Origin: Nitrospinaceae bacterium | GTDB lineage: Bacteria > Nitrospinota > Nitrospinia > Nitrospinales > Nitrospinaceae | Assembly (NCBI GenBank): GCA_029261395.1 | Contig: JAJDBJ010000005.1 | Span: forward strand, 176,800-240,799 | Length of the DNA: 64,000 nt | Direction: 5' to 3' | In this document: positions 1-8,964 of the stretch, one piece after another | Layout of the letters: each line of letters starts with the position of its first letter | Numbering within the stretch: the first letter of the stretch is position 1 | The notes under the pieces: model-generated | Seen by the model: the letters and a program-made list of their open reading frames with translations, nothing else | Databases searched by the model: none | Told to the model about the DNA's origin: nothing | Translations under genes and position numbers: made by a program

Positions 1-832
1 TCACGGGCGACAATTTCAGTTCCTTCAGTTTCTTGTCGATTGTCTTGGGATCTATATACATTTGGCTGATTTCGCGTATCGTGACCACGCCCACTGGGTG
101 GTCCATGGTTTCGCGATAAACCGGCAAGCGGGAATGCAGGCCCTGATAAATCATAGTCTCCAAAGCTTTTTGGACGGTTTCATTTTCTTCGATCCCGCAG
201 ATTTCTGCTCGCGGCGTCATTACCTGCTGGACCAGAATATCCCCGAATCCCATGGCGCGGTCGATCATTTCCGCTTCTGAAATTTCTATAGTCCCTTCTT
301 CCGCGCTCATGCCCACCATCGCTTGCAACTCCTCCTCCGAAACCACACCTTCCTTCCCATGTTTGATACCAAAATACCGATTGGCCCATGCAATCAACTT
401 TCCCATGAGCCAGATCAGTGGAAAGAAAACCTTTCCCAGAATTAGAACGGGGAGTGCCGCGATCAAGGAAAAGGTTTCTGCATATTTGTGACAAAAGGTT
501 TTAGGGATGATTTCGCCGAATATGAGAATAGCCAGGGTCAGAACACCCGTCACCAGGGCAAGCGCCTCACGACCGAATAGTTCTGTAGCCATCACTGTGG
601 CCAGTACCGACGCTCCGATATTGACCACATTGTTTCCGATTAAGATGGTGATCAGCAATTGCTGAGGATTAGACTTGATGCGCTCGACCAAACCCGCACC
701 TTTACGGCCCGTGTTGACCATATGCCGGACTTGTGCCGGACGTAGGGATATCAGGGCTGTCTCGGCACCGGAAAAAAATCCGGACAACATTAATAAAACA
801 AGGAGAATGAGTAAATCGGTAACCGTGTCCAT
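1..832 (-). CDS. CNNM/CorC (hemolysin C-like) membrane protein, C-terminus outside window
   Basis: Reading leftwards from an ATG at 832-830, an open frame runs without a stop to the window edge, about 277 codons. Residues 1-150 hold several hydrophobic segments and the DUF21/CNNM signatures SGFFSGAETALISL and FGEIIPKT. From about residue 195 a CBS-domain pair begins (DRAMGF, QQVMTPRAEI). Known family members are inner-membrane proteins linked to magnesium/cobalt efflux or membrane integrity; the exact substrate here is unknown. The usual C-terminal CorC_HlyC domain would lie left of position 1, so the gene is cut only by the window. It is monocistronic as far as can be seen. Confidence 0.85.
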   Translation of the reverse strand, partial: MDTVTDLLILLVLLMLSGFFSGAETALISLRPAQVRHMVNTGRKGAGLVERIKSNPQQLLITILIGNNVVNIGASVLATVMATELFGREALALVTGVLTLAILIFGEIIPKTFCHKYAETFSLIAALPVLILGKVFFPLIWLMGKLIAWANRYFGIKHGKEGVVSEEELQAMVGMSAEEGTIEISEAEMIDRAMGFGDILVQQVMTPRAEICGIEENETVQKALETMIYQGLHSRLPVYRETMDHPVGVVTIREISQMYIDPKTIDKKLKELKLSPV

Positions 833-1055
833 ATGCCCTGTGGTTTGGTTTTAAAAGCTGAAATCGGGATTTTTTTTATAAAGATTTTATCCTATTGTCT
901 CGCATGTATATTCGCCACAATATCATTACAATACATGAAATAAAACAAAACGCGCAGGACATTTCAGCGGGATAATCGTTCCAGCCAAAATGCGCCATCG
1001 CTGTAATTAAGGGAGGGGATAGGGGCATGGCCGCACGTCCAACAGGAACACCAAA

Positions 1056-1104
1056 TAAAAAAGCGGCCGAACCACAGCATTTTAAAATGCCGGGTCCAGC
1101 CGCT
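1056..1104 (-). terminator. Rho-independent terminator downstream of tRNA-Ala
   Basis: On the minus strand, arms AGCGGC and GCCGCT (1099-1104 and 1062-1067) enclose a further self-complementary core (GCATTTTAAAATGC). They are followed by a run of six T (1062-1057). It lies directly after the tRNA-Ala 3' end and probably ends that transcript. Confidence 0.7.
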
Positions 1105-1107
1105 GAT

Positions 1108-1183
<76 letters not shown>

Positions 1184-1413
1184 AATTTTTCAGTCGTTTT
1201 ACGTCCTAAGATTAAAGATATTAACAGATTTCCCCACCATTGCATATTGAATTTTCATACTTCTGCACCTCTTTCCTTCCGCTTGCCTTCCCCATAAATC
1301 ACTATATAATAATAAGATATACCAACGCCTCAGCGACAGCGGGCCGGACTTGAGGCTTGGCTGTTAACGTATCAAATTAAGACCTTAAACCCCATTCACC
1401 GACCTTATCCAAC

Positions 1414-2082
1414 ATGCTGAGCAACTTCAAACGCCGCCTCCGGAATATTTTTATCACCGGGATACTGATCACCGTACCGGTGGCGTTCACCCTGTTCATC
1501 CTCAACTTCCTGTTTAAAATTCTGGATGACCTGGTCGTTCCCTGGTTCATCAAGTGGCTGATCCAAATCGGCACTCCCATCCCGGAAGACTTCCACCTGC
1601 CCGGCCTGGGATTGATCCTGATCGTTCTGCTCATCTTTGTGGTGGGCGTATTGACCCGTAACATTTTTGGCGCCAAGCTCGTGCAACTCGGTGAAATGAT
1701 CGTCGACCGCATTCCAATCGTACGAAGTATCTACACCGGCGTCAAGCAGGTGGTGACCACCATCGCCCACGCCGACACCAAAGCCTTCCGCAAAGTCGTC
1801 CTGGTGGAATTTCCGCGCAAAGGAATCTATTCGGTAGGATTCATCACCGGTTACACCGAAGGCGAAGTGCAGGAGCTGACCGACGCCAAACTGGTCAACG
1901 TGTTTGTGCCAACCACTCCCAACCCCACTTCCGGATTCCTGGTATTCCTGGCCAATGAGGACATTATCGAGCTCACGATGTCGGTAGAGGAAGGCATCAA
2001 ATTTATCATCTCGGTGGGAATCGTAACGCCGGAATACAATCAGAACAAAGTTCTCGAGCTTAAAAAAGATTTTCAGGCGTAA
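1414..2082 (+). CDS. DUF502 family membrane protein
   Basis: A 222-residue protein with two hydrophobic segments near residues 13-35 and 64-83, followed by a soluble region. The pattern RNIFITGILITVPVAFT, the later VDRIPIVRSIYTGVKQV and the GFITGY and FVPTTPNPTSGF stretches are hallmarks of DUF502 proteins, which are widespread, inner-membrane and of unknown biochemical role. The start follows a poor ribosome-binding site, but the N-terminus matches the usual family start. It converges with the RND pump gene, with only 14 bases between the stop codons. No partner gene suggests a function. Confidence 0.85.
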   Translation: MLSNFKRRLRNIFITGILITVPVAFTLFILNFLFKILDDLVVPWFIKWLIQIGTPIPEDFHLPGLGLILIVLLIFVVGVLTRNIFGAKLVQLGEMIVDRIPIVRSIYTGVKQVVTTIAHADTKAFRKVVLVEFPRKGIYSVGFITGYTEGEVQELTDAKLVNVFVPTTPNPTSGFLVFLANEDIIELTMSVEEGIKFIISVGIVTPEYNQNKVLELKKDFQA

Positions 2083-2103
2083 GCTTCTTCCCACTGTTAC
2101 GCC
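2076..2103. terminator. Inverted repeat built from two convergent stop codons
   Basis: GGCGTAA (2076-2082) and TTACGCC (2097-2103) form a perfect 7-bp stem. Each arm contains the TAA stop of one of the two converging genes (DUF502 and RND pump). There is no T-run on either side, so terminator activity is only an inference. Confidence 0.35.
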
Positions 2104-5100
2104 GAGGTTCCCGCTCCAGACGCAGAACCAAAATCGTCCCGGTCGAGGGATTCTTTCACAAGATCTTCTTTGCGGGTGTGCAGGCCGAGGTCGGTCATCA
2201 ATGAAATTAAAACGGGAACGAGAAACAAGGTAAAGATGGTGGAGAACATCAACCCGCCGATCAGCGCCGTGCCCATGCCGCGATACAACTCAGTCCCGGC
2301 TCCTTCACCAAAAGCGAGGGGAAGCATGCCGCACACTGATGAAATGACGGTCATCATGATGGGCCGCAGACGGGTTTCGCAGGATTTTAGCAGGGCTTCG
2401 CGTTCGTCCATGCCGGAACGAATATTATTCAGCATCTGATGCACGATCAGAATCGCGTTGTTCACCACGATGCCCGCCAGAATGATGATTCCCAACTGCG
2501 TTAAAATGTCGAACGTGATCCAGTCCCAGCCTTTGAGCATCGCTTCCGGATGAGGCACCTTCATGTCTTCAAGGATGCCCCTGATATTCATTCGTTGCAG
2601 AACATTGTTCCCCGCAATACCGAAGAAAGAACCCGAGACCGCCAGGGCTACGGTCAACATGACAATGAAAGGCCGCATGAACGATTTGAACAACGCCACG
2701 AGCAATAAATAAATAAAACCGATCGCGTAGAAAAAACTATTCAGCAGAGACTTTTCAGTCGATGCCAGATCATCAGCGGTCCCGCCAATGCGCAATCCAT
2801 ATTCCTCCGATAGATTTCTCCTTTCAGGAGCAAGGTACTCCTTTTCCACGCGCTGGATTACTTTCTGCATGGGGTAAGACTTGTGCACCTGGACCAGCAG
2901 TTTGACGGAGCGTTCTTTTTCGATATGATCGATGCGTGCCGGACCCGATGCGATTTCAATATCCGCCAGGTAACCCATGTTAGTCATCATTTTCTCATCG
3001 GTCCAGACAGGGAGATTCTTATAATCATTGAGGCCCAGTTTTTCCACATCCTCCCGCACCAGAACGAAATCGATCGGTTCGCCCTGATCATTGAATTCGC
3101 CCAGGTATTTACCGGCATTCAGAGATTCGATGATATCGCCGATCTCCGGCACTCCCATTTTAAGGCGCGCAGTGTTCAATCGCTTTGGAATAAAACGCAA
3201 CTCCGGGTTGCCCAGTTTAAATTCGGGACGAACGGAATGCACACCTTCACTTCCAGTAATATTTTTGATTAAGTCCATGGCGATTCGCTTCAGCTCAAAA
3301 ATATCCGGCCCGACGATTTCAATATCAAACGTTTTGGATGCGGATCGAAAGATGGGACGTTGGGACGCAAACGCGAACCGGTATCCAGGTATCTGAAAAA
3401 TGCGCCTCCCCATTTCATTGGATTTTACCGCCATTTTCACTTCGCCGCGCTGGCCCCGAGCCAATTCGGGTTTGACGATCGCCCCGCCGCCATTGAACCG
3501 GTTGGAAAACACCAGGAAATTATTGTTCACATCTTCCATCTGGGTGATCTCTTTTTCGTACTCAGCAAAGTATTGCATGTTCTGTTCTGCCGGTACCCCC
3601 GCCACCGGGTCCATGAACATGAACACCATATTGCTGTTGCCCGTGGGCAGGTAATCCCGTTCCGGAAGGATCAAAGTACTCCACACCAGCAATCCTGCGA
3701 TGCCGAGTATCACCCCAACCTTCACGACCATATGGCCGGCACCTGTCCCCAACACAAATTTCATGGTCCGCGAATAACCGGCGGCCAGCGCCCCCCCAAA
3801 AACGACCAGAGGTTTCAAGGGTCCGCTATGCAGGAAACCCGCATCGTAGGTCTCGCCCGGACGCAGGCGGATCAGCAAAGTGGCCAACGTTGGGATCACC
3901 GTAACGGAAACGATCAGGGATAAGGCGATGCTGGCACTAATGGTGATGGCGATATCCTGAAACAACTGTCCGGCTTCCTCCTGGATAAACACGATCGGCA
4001 GAAATACGGCGAGCGTGGTCAAGGTTGACGACAGCACCGCGCCCCATACCTCCACCGTGCCATCGTAGGCGGCCTTGAACACGCCCTTCTTCAGCGTGAG
4101 GTGCCGGTAGATATTCTCCAACACGACAATCGAGTTATCCACCACCATGCCGACGGCAAACGCCATCCCGGCAAGTGAAATAATATTGATGCTTCGCCCG
4201 AGTAATTTGAGAACAATGAAAACCGCCACCAAGCTAACGGGTATGCTGATCGCGATGATCAACACCGACCGAACAGACCCTAAAAATAACAGAAGGACAA
4301 TAACCGCCAGTGCCGCACCCAGAGCCAGATTCGATTTAACCAGAGACATGGCCTCATCAATATAATCCACATCCTTGTAGACGATTTTCAACTGCATCGG
4401 AATACCGCGGTTAAGGAGTTCGCGGTTTAATTTTTCGATCGCTTCAGCCGCCAGGTTACAGGTGCTGACCACGTTGGCGCCCTGCTCACGGATAATGCCG
4501 AACGCGTTGGAGATTCGTCCGTTGATCCGCACCAGCGACGAGGTCCGTTGGTAACCGTCGACCACTTTGGCGAAATCGCGCACGCGAATGGTTTTATCGC
4601 CATCGCGCTTGATAACCGTTTGTAAAATGTCATCAGGATCCTTGAACTCCCCCAAGGTACGCACGGTATACTCGCGGTCGGCTTCATCATGAAACCCGGC
4701 GCGGGTGTTCTGGTTTTCGCTGGAAAGTTTCTGAATCACTTCCTTGTAGGTGATGTGCAGTCGGGCCAGGCTGTAAGGATCGAACTCGACCCGCATCTCC
4801 CGGTCCTCCCCTCCAAAATGCCAAACCTCCGAAACCCCTTCGACGCGTTGCAGAAGCGGGACGATCAAATCCTCCCCCGCTTTGTACATGTAGTTTTGGC
4901 TGATGTCCTGCATCTTCGGGTTGGGCTTCTCCACGATCACCCACATGATGGGATTCGAGTTGTCGGTGGAGATGGATTTCAGGACGGGCTTGTCCGCAAG
5001 CACCGGAAGGTCCTTCACTTGCTGGAGTTTGTTGTTGACGTCGATGGTGGCGATTTTTTTATCGGTGCCCCATTCAAACTCCAGGGTAATGGAGCTTTCG

Positions 5101-5360
5101 CCATGCTGGCTCCGCGAGGTCATCTTCTTGAGACCTTCCACCGTTTCCAGTTGTTCCTCAAGACGACGGGTGATGTTGCGCTCGACCTCGTTGGGCGAAA
5201 GCCCACGGTACGTAGTTCGCACTTCGATCAGGGGTTTGTCTACAGTAGGGGTGAGTTGTCGTGGCAGGGTGTTGTAACAAATGATACCGATGACAGCGGT
5301 CATCACGATGGCCACCATCACCGTATGATAATTGCGGATGGAGCTATCGACCAGTTTCAT
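2097..5360 (-). CDS. RND efflux transporter permease, AcrB/MdtB type
   Basis: At 1087 residues it has the usual length for an RND inner-membrane pump. It shows the duplicated layout: TM1 near residue 12-30, a long periplasmic domain, a block of TM helices around 330-530, a second periplasmic domain, then TM helices around 880-1060. The TM4 proton-relay region reads GMVVDNSIVVLEN, so the first conserved Asp is kept and the second is Asn, as in many environmental RND pumps. It starts in a TGATG overlap with the adaptor gene upstream, so the two are translationally coupled. No TolC-like outer-membrane channel is nearby, so one must be supplied elsewhere. The substrate is not predictable. Confidence 0.93.
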   Translation of the reverse strand: MKLVDSSIRNYHTVMVAIVMTAVIGIICYNTLPRQLTPTVDKPLIEVRTTYRGLSPNEVERNITRRLEEQLETVEGLKKMTSRSQHGESSITLEFEWGTDKKIATIDVNNKLQQVKDLPVLADKPVLKSISTDNSNPIMWVIVEKPNPKMQDISQNYMYKAGEDLIVPLLQRVEGVSEVWHFGGEDREMRVEFDPYSLARLHITYKEVIQKLSSENQNTRAGFHDEADREYTVRTLGEFKDPDDILQTVIKRDGDKTIRVRDFAKVVDGYQRTSSLVRINGRISNAFGIIREQGANVVSTCNLAAEAIEKLNRELLNRGIPMQLKIVYKDVDYIDEAMSLVKSNLALGAALAVIVLLLFLGSVRSVLIIAISIPVSLVAVFIVLKLLGRSINIISLAGMAFAVGMVVDNSIVVLENIYRHLTLKKGVFKAAYDGTVEVWGAVLSSTLTTLAVFLPIVFIQEEAGQLFQDIAITISASIALSLIVSVTVIPTLATLLIRLRPGETYDAGFLHSGPLKPLVVFGGALAAGYSRTMKFVLGTGAGHMVVKVGVILGIAGLLVWSTLILPERDYLPTGNSNMVFMFMDPVAGVPAEQNMQYFAEYEKEITQMEDVNNNFLVFSNRFNGGGAIVKPELARGQRGEVKMAVKSNEMGRRIFQIPGYRFAFASQRPIFRSASKTFDIEIVGPDIFELKRIAMDLIKNITGSEGVHSVRPEFKLGNPELRFIPKRLNTARLKMGVPEIGDIIESLNAGKYLGEFNDQGEPIDFVLVREDVEKLGLNDYKNLPVWTDEKMMTNMGYLADIEIASGPARIDHIEKERSVKLLVQVHKSYPMQKVIQRVEKEYLAPERRNLSEEYGLRIGGTADDLASTEKSLLNSFFYAIGFIYLLLVALFKSFMRPFIVMLTVALAVSGSFFGIAGNNVLQRMNIRGILEDMKVPHPEAMLKGWDWITFDILTQLGIIILAGIVVNNAILIVHQMLNNIRSGMDEREALLKSCETRLRPIMMTVISSVCGMLPLAFGEGAGTELYRGMGTALIGGLMFSTIFTLFLVPVLISLMTDLGLHTRKEDLVKESLDRDDFGSASGAGTSA

Positions 5361-6739
5361 CAGGTGCCTCGCGGGCCGGTCTTGGGTTTGGCTTTCCCTT
5401 TTTCGGCGGCATTGAAAGGCGGCTCGGGTTTCGGTTCTGGGTTGGTCAGTAATACTTTGACGCCGGGGAACACCGCGCCGGACCCGCGCTGGATCAATAA
5501 GGTGTCCCGGTTCAACTGATGGGTGAAGTCATCGATCTCTACCAGACCGTCTCGCTCCTTGAACGCCCGCACCGGCACCAGCTTGGCATGTCCCTTGTCC
5601 ACAACGTAAACCACCGTTCCTTTTTCACCGATCACCAGCGAAATGGACGGCACATGCTTGACCTGACTGCGGGTCTCGAATTGCAGGCGGGCTTCGAGCG
5701 TCAACCCCGGAAACAATGTATTGAGATGACCGGGCAGTTCCACCTGCATCCTGATGTTTCCTGAAAAAATGTTGGCGTCGGGAATCACGCGTACCTGTTG
5801 CTTCAGGTTTTCATCCATAATGAAACCCAGACCCAACTCTTCCACTTTGAAATCGATGCGGCTGATTTTCTCAAGCTTGCCGCGATAACTCTGGGGAATT
5901 TCCAACACGGCTTTCAGTTTGGAGGATCCAACCATCTCCAGAATCGGCGTGCCGGGTTCGGCAAAGGCACCCACTTCGATTTTTTTGGAAATGATTACGC
6001 CATCGAAGGGCGCTTTAATCACCGCCTTGGACAAATCTAGTTGCGCCATTTCCAGTTTTTTAGTGACCGACTCCAGGTTGGATTTACTTTTCGAAATATC
6101 CTCTTGCCGGGATTGACCTCCCGCTGTCAATGCCGCCTTGCTGGAACGCAGGGTTTCCTGGGCGCGGGCCACCTTGTCGTTGGCTTCATCCAACAGGGAT
6201 TGAGACACCACGCCATCCAGTACCAGTTGTTCCATTCTCCTATGTTCTTTGACCGCGAGATCGAGAGAGCTCTGATCTGCCTGAACCTGCGCCTGGAGTT
6301 TTTCCTGTTCCTCGGGACGGAGGCCGCTTAAAGTTATTTCATATTCCTTCTGGGCGCTGACCTGCTCGGCCTGCAATTGCTCTACCTGGAGGCGGTAATC
6401 CCGGATATCAATGAGTGCCAGCACCTGCCCTTCCCTGACCTTCGATCCTTCTTCAACCTTCAACGATTTGAGGCGCCCTCCCACTTCCGAAGTAATGACC
6501 ACCCGCTGTTCCGCCACGACATTGCCCACGGATTGGATTTCATCGACGATGTCTTTGAAGATCACCTTGCCGACTTGGACCGGTAGGACCAGCTCACGCC
6601 TCTGCTTTTTTGCGGGCTCCTCTGTTTCCGTCTGACTGCACGCCATGACAAAAGCCAGCGCCACCACAACAGCCCCCAAGGGGAGTCGTTTTCCTGCAAA
6701 GGATTTCCAGAAACCCATATGTCGCGCTCGATGAACCAT
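5360..6739 (-). CDS. RND efflux periplasmic adaptor (HlyD/MFP), lipoprotein
   Basis: A 459-residue membrane-fusion protein. It has a hydrophobic segment followed by lipobox FVMAC with Cys34, a barrel-sandwich/lipoyl half-motif (GGRLKSLKVEEGSKVREGQ), a long alpha-helical hairpin rich in Gln/Glu/Lys (about 110-220), the second lipoyl half (KAPFDGVIISKKIEVGAF) and beta-barrel domains. The C-terminus is Pro/Lys-rich. The ATG at 6739 has AGGGA five bases upstream; an internal ATG at residue 8 is less well placed. The stop codon shares one base with the pump start. It would bridge the pump to an outer-membrane channel. Confidence 0.92.
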   Translation of the reverse strand: MVHRARHMGFWKSFAGKRLPLGAVVVALAFVMACSQTETEEPAKKQRRELVLPVQVGKVIFKDIVDEIQSVGNVVAEQRVVITSEVGGRLKSLKVEEGSKVREGQVLALIDIRDYRLQVEQLQAEQVSAQKEYEITLSGLRPEEQEKLQAQVQADQSSLDLAVKEHRRMEQLVLDGVVSQSLLDEANDKVARAQETLRSSKAALTAGGQSRQEDISKSKSNLESVTKKLEMAQLDLSKAVIKAPFDGVIISKKIEVGAFAEPGTPILEMVGSSKLKAVLEIPQSYRGKLEKISRIDFKVEELGLGFIMDENLKQQVRVIPDANIFSGNIRMQVELPGHLNTLFPGLTLEARLQFETRSQVKHVPSISLVIGEKGTVVYVVDKGHAKLVPVRAFKERDGLVEIDDFTHQLNRDTLLIQRGSGAVFPGVKVLLTNPEPKPEPPFNAAEKGKAKPKTGPRGT

Positions 6740-7042
6740 TATTTCCCTAAAAGTGGTTGTATTTCATTATCTTATATCAACGACCCAATTACCAACAAAA
6801 ATACCAACAAAAATAGACATACCTTCAAGCCCGCATTCTTCAGTAGGCTCAATGATTAAAACCTTACGTCCTATTAGATGATAGTTACAGGGACGGGGAT
6901 TGTAGGAATGGCTCTTTCTTAGGACCCTTTTGCATGTAGGCCTTATCGGTAAATTCGTTCAAGGTGTTAACTATAGATGGCGGGTTGGAAAGTGGAGACC
7001 CGGCCCACCGGGACCGGGTCTCCCTTTTTAATTTTCAATAAA
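6740..7042. other. Intergenic gap between SUMF1-like gene and efflux operon
   Basis: About 300 bases with no convincing gene. It holds a tandem copy of a 12-base unit (ACCAACAAAAAT, near 6791-6814), the presumed promoter of the efflux operon and the hairpin described at 6994-7023. A short minus-strand open stretch near 6875-6965 has no good start. Confidence 0.5.
6994..7023. terminator. Strong hairpin downstream of the SUMF1-like gene
   Basis: GGAGACCCGG (6994-7003) pairs perfectly with CCGGGTCTCC (7014-7023). On the plus strand it is followed by CTTTTT. On the minus strand, where the neighbouring gene ends at 7043, the T-run is poor. It may end transcription in both directions. Confidence 0.5.
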
Positions 7043-8314
7043 TCAGGAACTGGAAACGCAACGAAAGCCGATGGCGTAATTGCGCATTTTCACCCAGTAA
7101 GCGGCCCGATTGGAGCTTCTCAGAAAACCGGCGGTACTTTCCCAACCACCACCCCTTACCACTTTGGCGGTGGTGGGGTGCGATCCCGGCGGGTTGTCTT
7201 TGGGGCTGATCCGGTAATAATTTTCATTCATCCAATCGTTGGTCCATTCCGCCAGGTTGCCAGCCATATCGTACAGGCCGTATGGGTTGGCGGGATAATT
7301 TCCGGGCGGTGCAGGTCCGGAATAACCGTCGTTGATGGATACGACCCGCGTATTCAACGCACAGTTCTTGTCACAGAAATTTGCCTCGTTCCCCTTCACG
7401 CTATCCCCCCAATAAAAATTAGTGGTGGACCCGCCACGGGCGGCGTATTCCCATTCGGCTTCCGTCGGCAAACGCTTGCCTAATTTTTCACAATATCGAT
7501 CCGCCTCGAACCAGGTAGCGCTGTCGACAGGCAGTTCCGCTCCAGTAAAATGCGACGGATTGTCCAGTCCCATCACGGATTGAAATTCCGCCTGCGTCAC
7601 TTCGTACTTGTCCATTTTGAACGGAGATAGGCAGACTTCATGCGCTGGTTGTTCGTCGGGCAGTCCCTTGTCATTTCCCATCTTGAAACACCCGCCCTTG
7701 AGTGCCACCATCTCGGCAGTGCCCCGGCTTCCCTTGGCCGCAATGAGGTGCCGGTTGACCTCCCGGTTCAGTACCTCAACATGTTCGTACACCCGGCGAA
7801 GAACGCCATTGTATTTGAGGGCCACCACACTCTGCGGCACCAATCCCATCTTACCTGTCTTTTTGAAAAACAGCCGGTAGTGGGGAATAGGCTTATCGCT
7901 TTGGGTATCGAGATAGTTTCTCATGTTGTTGTTGGTGCGCTGGGGGGAAATCACCAACTCGTCCACCAATTCGGCTTCCTCTCCCTGAGAGTCTCCCTTG
8001 TAAAACACGAGAACATCCCGCCCGTTGGCTACCGGCATGGCCAGTATTTTATCGATCAAGACTTTCGCCTCCGGGTATTTCTTCAGGGCGATTTTTACCT
8101 CCGCCAGGGCGCGTAACACTCGGGGGCTATCGAGGTCAGCCTCCAGAGCCTTGGTGTAATGGCTCTCCGCCTCGGGATACTTTTGATCCATGACCGCCTG
8201 ATCGCCCTTGTCCAGCCACGGGTTCTCTGCAGCCAAAAGGGACTGAGGTAAAATCAAACCGGCAATCAGTAGATATAGGGCAACTCTGAATAGGGAATTC
8301 AAATATGTTTTCAT
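7043..8314 (-). CDS. Secreted TPR plus formylglycine-generating-enzyme-like (SUMF1/EgtB-type) protein
   Basis: A 423-residue protein with a Sec signal peptide (hydrophobic 9-28, cleavage near LLAAE). About two TPR-like helices follow at 32-105, then a linker, then a C-terminal SUMF1 domain from about 205. That domain is recognised by MVALKGGCFKMGND, MDKYEVTQAEFQ, GKRLPTEAEWEYAARGG, YDMAGNLAEWTNDW and GFRCV. Family members modify sulfatase cysteines or act as C-type-lectin-fold binding modules. The periplasmic location and TPR fusion make a structural or signalling role as likely as catalysis. No sulfatase gene lies nearby. Confidence 0.85.
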   Translation of the reverse strand: MKTYLNSLFRVALYLLIAGLILPQSLLAAENPWLDKGDQAVMDQKYPEAESHYTKALEADLDSPRVLRALAEVKIALKKYPEAKVLIDKILAMPVANGRDVLVFYKGDSQGEEAELVDELVISPQRTNNNMRNYLDTQSDKPIPHYRLFFKKTGKMGLVPQSVVALKYNGVLRRVYEHVEVLNREVNRHLIAAKGSRGTAEMVALKGGCFKMGNDKGLPDEQPAHEVCLSPFKMDKYEVTQAEFQSVMGLDNPSHFTGAELPVDSATWFEADRYCEKLGKRLPTEAEWEYAARGGSTTNFYWGDSVKGNEANFCDKNCALNTRVVSINDGYSGPAPPGNYPANPYGLYDMAGNLAEWTNDWMNENYYRISPKDNPPGSHPTTAKVVRGGGWESTAGFLRSSNRAAYWVKMRNYAIGFRCVSSS

Positions 8315-8476
8315 TATAAATCGACCGTTTGAAACGGCTCCAAAGATAAAGTGAATGGTTTAAACTGCTGGATTTCGGGAAATTATATAATAGGAAGGCT
8401 GGATAAACCATACCTAAAAAGCTAACTATATCGAAGGAACTACAGAACTATAGGGGAAGATGAAATTCGGAAGGAA

Positions 8477-8644
8477 TTACTTTTCTTTCTGCGGCGGCTT
8501 GGGTTTGCGAGAAGCGTTGGGCTTGTTCGTTTTTTTAGAATCATGAAAAATCTTCTGCTTTTTCAATTCCTTCCAGTCTTCGTCCACTTTTTTCTTTTTC
8601 TGATAGTTTTCCCGTTCAGGGAAATAATTGATTTCGTCGATCAT
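8477..8644 (-). CDS. Small Lys-rich hypothetical protein (55 aa)
   Basis: A 55-residue frame from ATG 8644-8642 to TAA 8479-8477, too small for most gene finders. A GAGGTG Shine-Dalgarno lies eight bases before the ATG. The product begins MIDEINYFPERENYQKKKK and ends in a basic Lys/Pro-rich tail (KPKPPQKEK). There is no signal peptide, and the basic tail suggests nucleic-acid or ribosome contact, which is inference only. It sits between the SUMF1-like gene and the divergent polysaccharide cluster. I do not recognise a family. Confidence 0.5.
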   Translation of the reverse strand: MIDEINYFPERENYQKKKKVDEDWKELKKQKIFHDSKKTNKPNASRKPKPPQKEK

Positions 8645-8964
8645 CAAACCCACCTCGGCTTGGTTTCTAATTGGGGATGGTTGTTATCCAAGACCATTTT
8701 GCCAGATTTTCCCGGTTTGTGGGTGGAAATTCCTGAAAAAGCAAAAATTACCGCCCCTGACCGCTTTTTCCCTACCCTGATTCATGGGATTTGCTTTTAT
8801 ACTGATAAAGGAACAAATGCATACTCGGTCCCCTTGCCCGACGGGCACATCGGCCCAATCCACGTTGGAAACATCGGGGAGTCAGATGCCGAATCGAACA
8901 ACCATACAATCATTTCAATATCGAGATCTCACCTCAACTCAGGCCCGGCCCCTTTATCCGGGCG
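8645..8964. other. Divergent intergenic region before polysaccharide cluster
   Basis: About 320 bases without a convincing gene. It must hold the promoters of the small minus-strand gene and of the plus-strand sugar dehydrogenase. Just before the latter, GCCCGG (8942-8947) and CCGGGC (8956-8961) can form a hairpin close to the translation start. Confidence 0.45.

Noticed and set aside
6875..6965. Short minus-strand peptide frame near the efflux operon
   Set aside because: No convincing start or ribosome-binding site and fewer than 30 codons.
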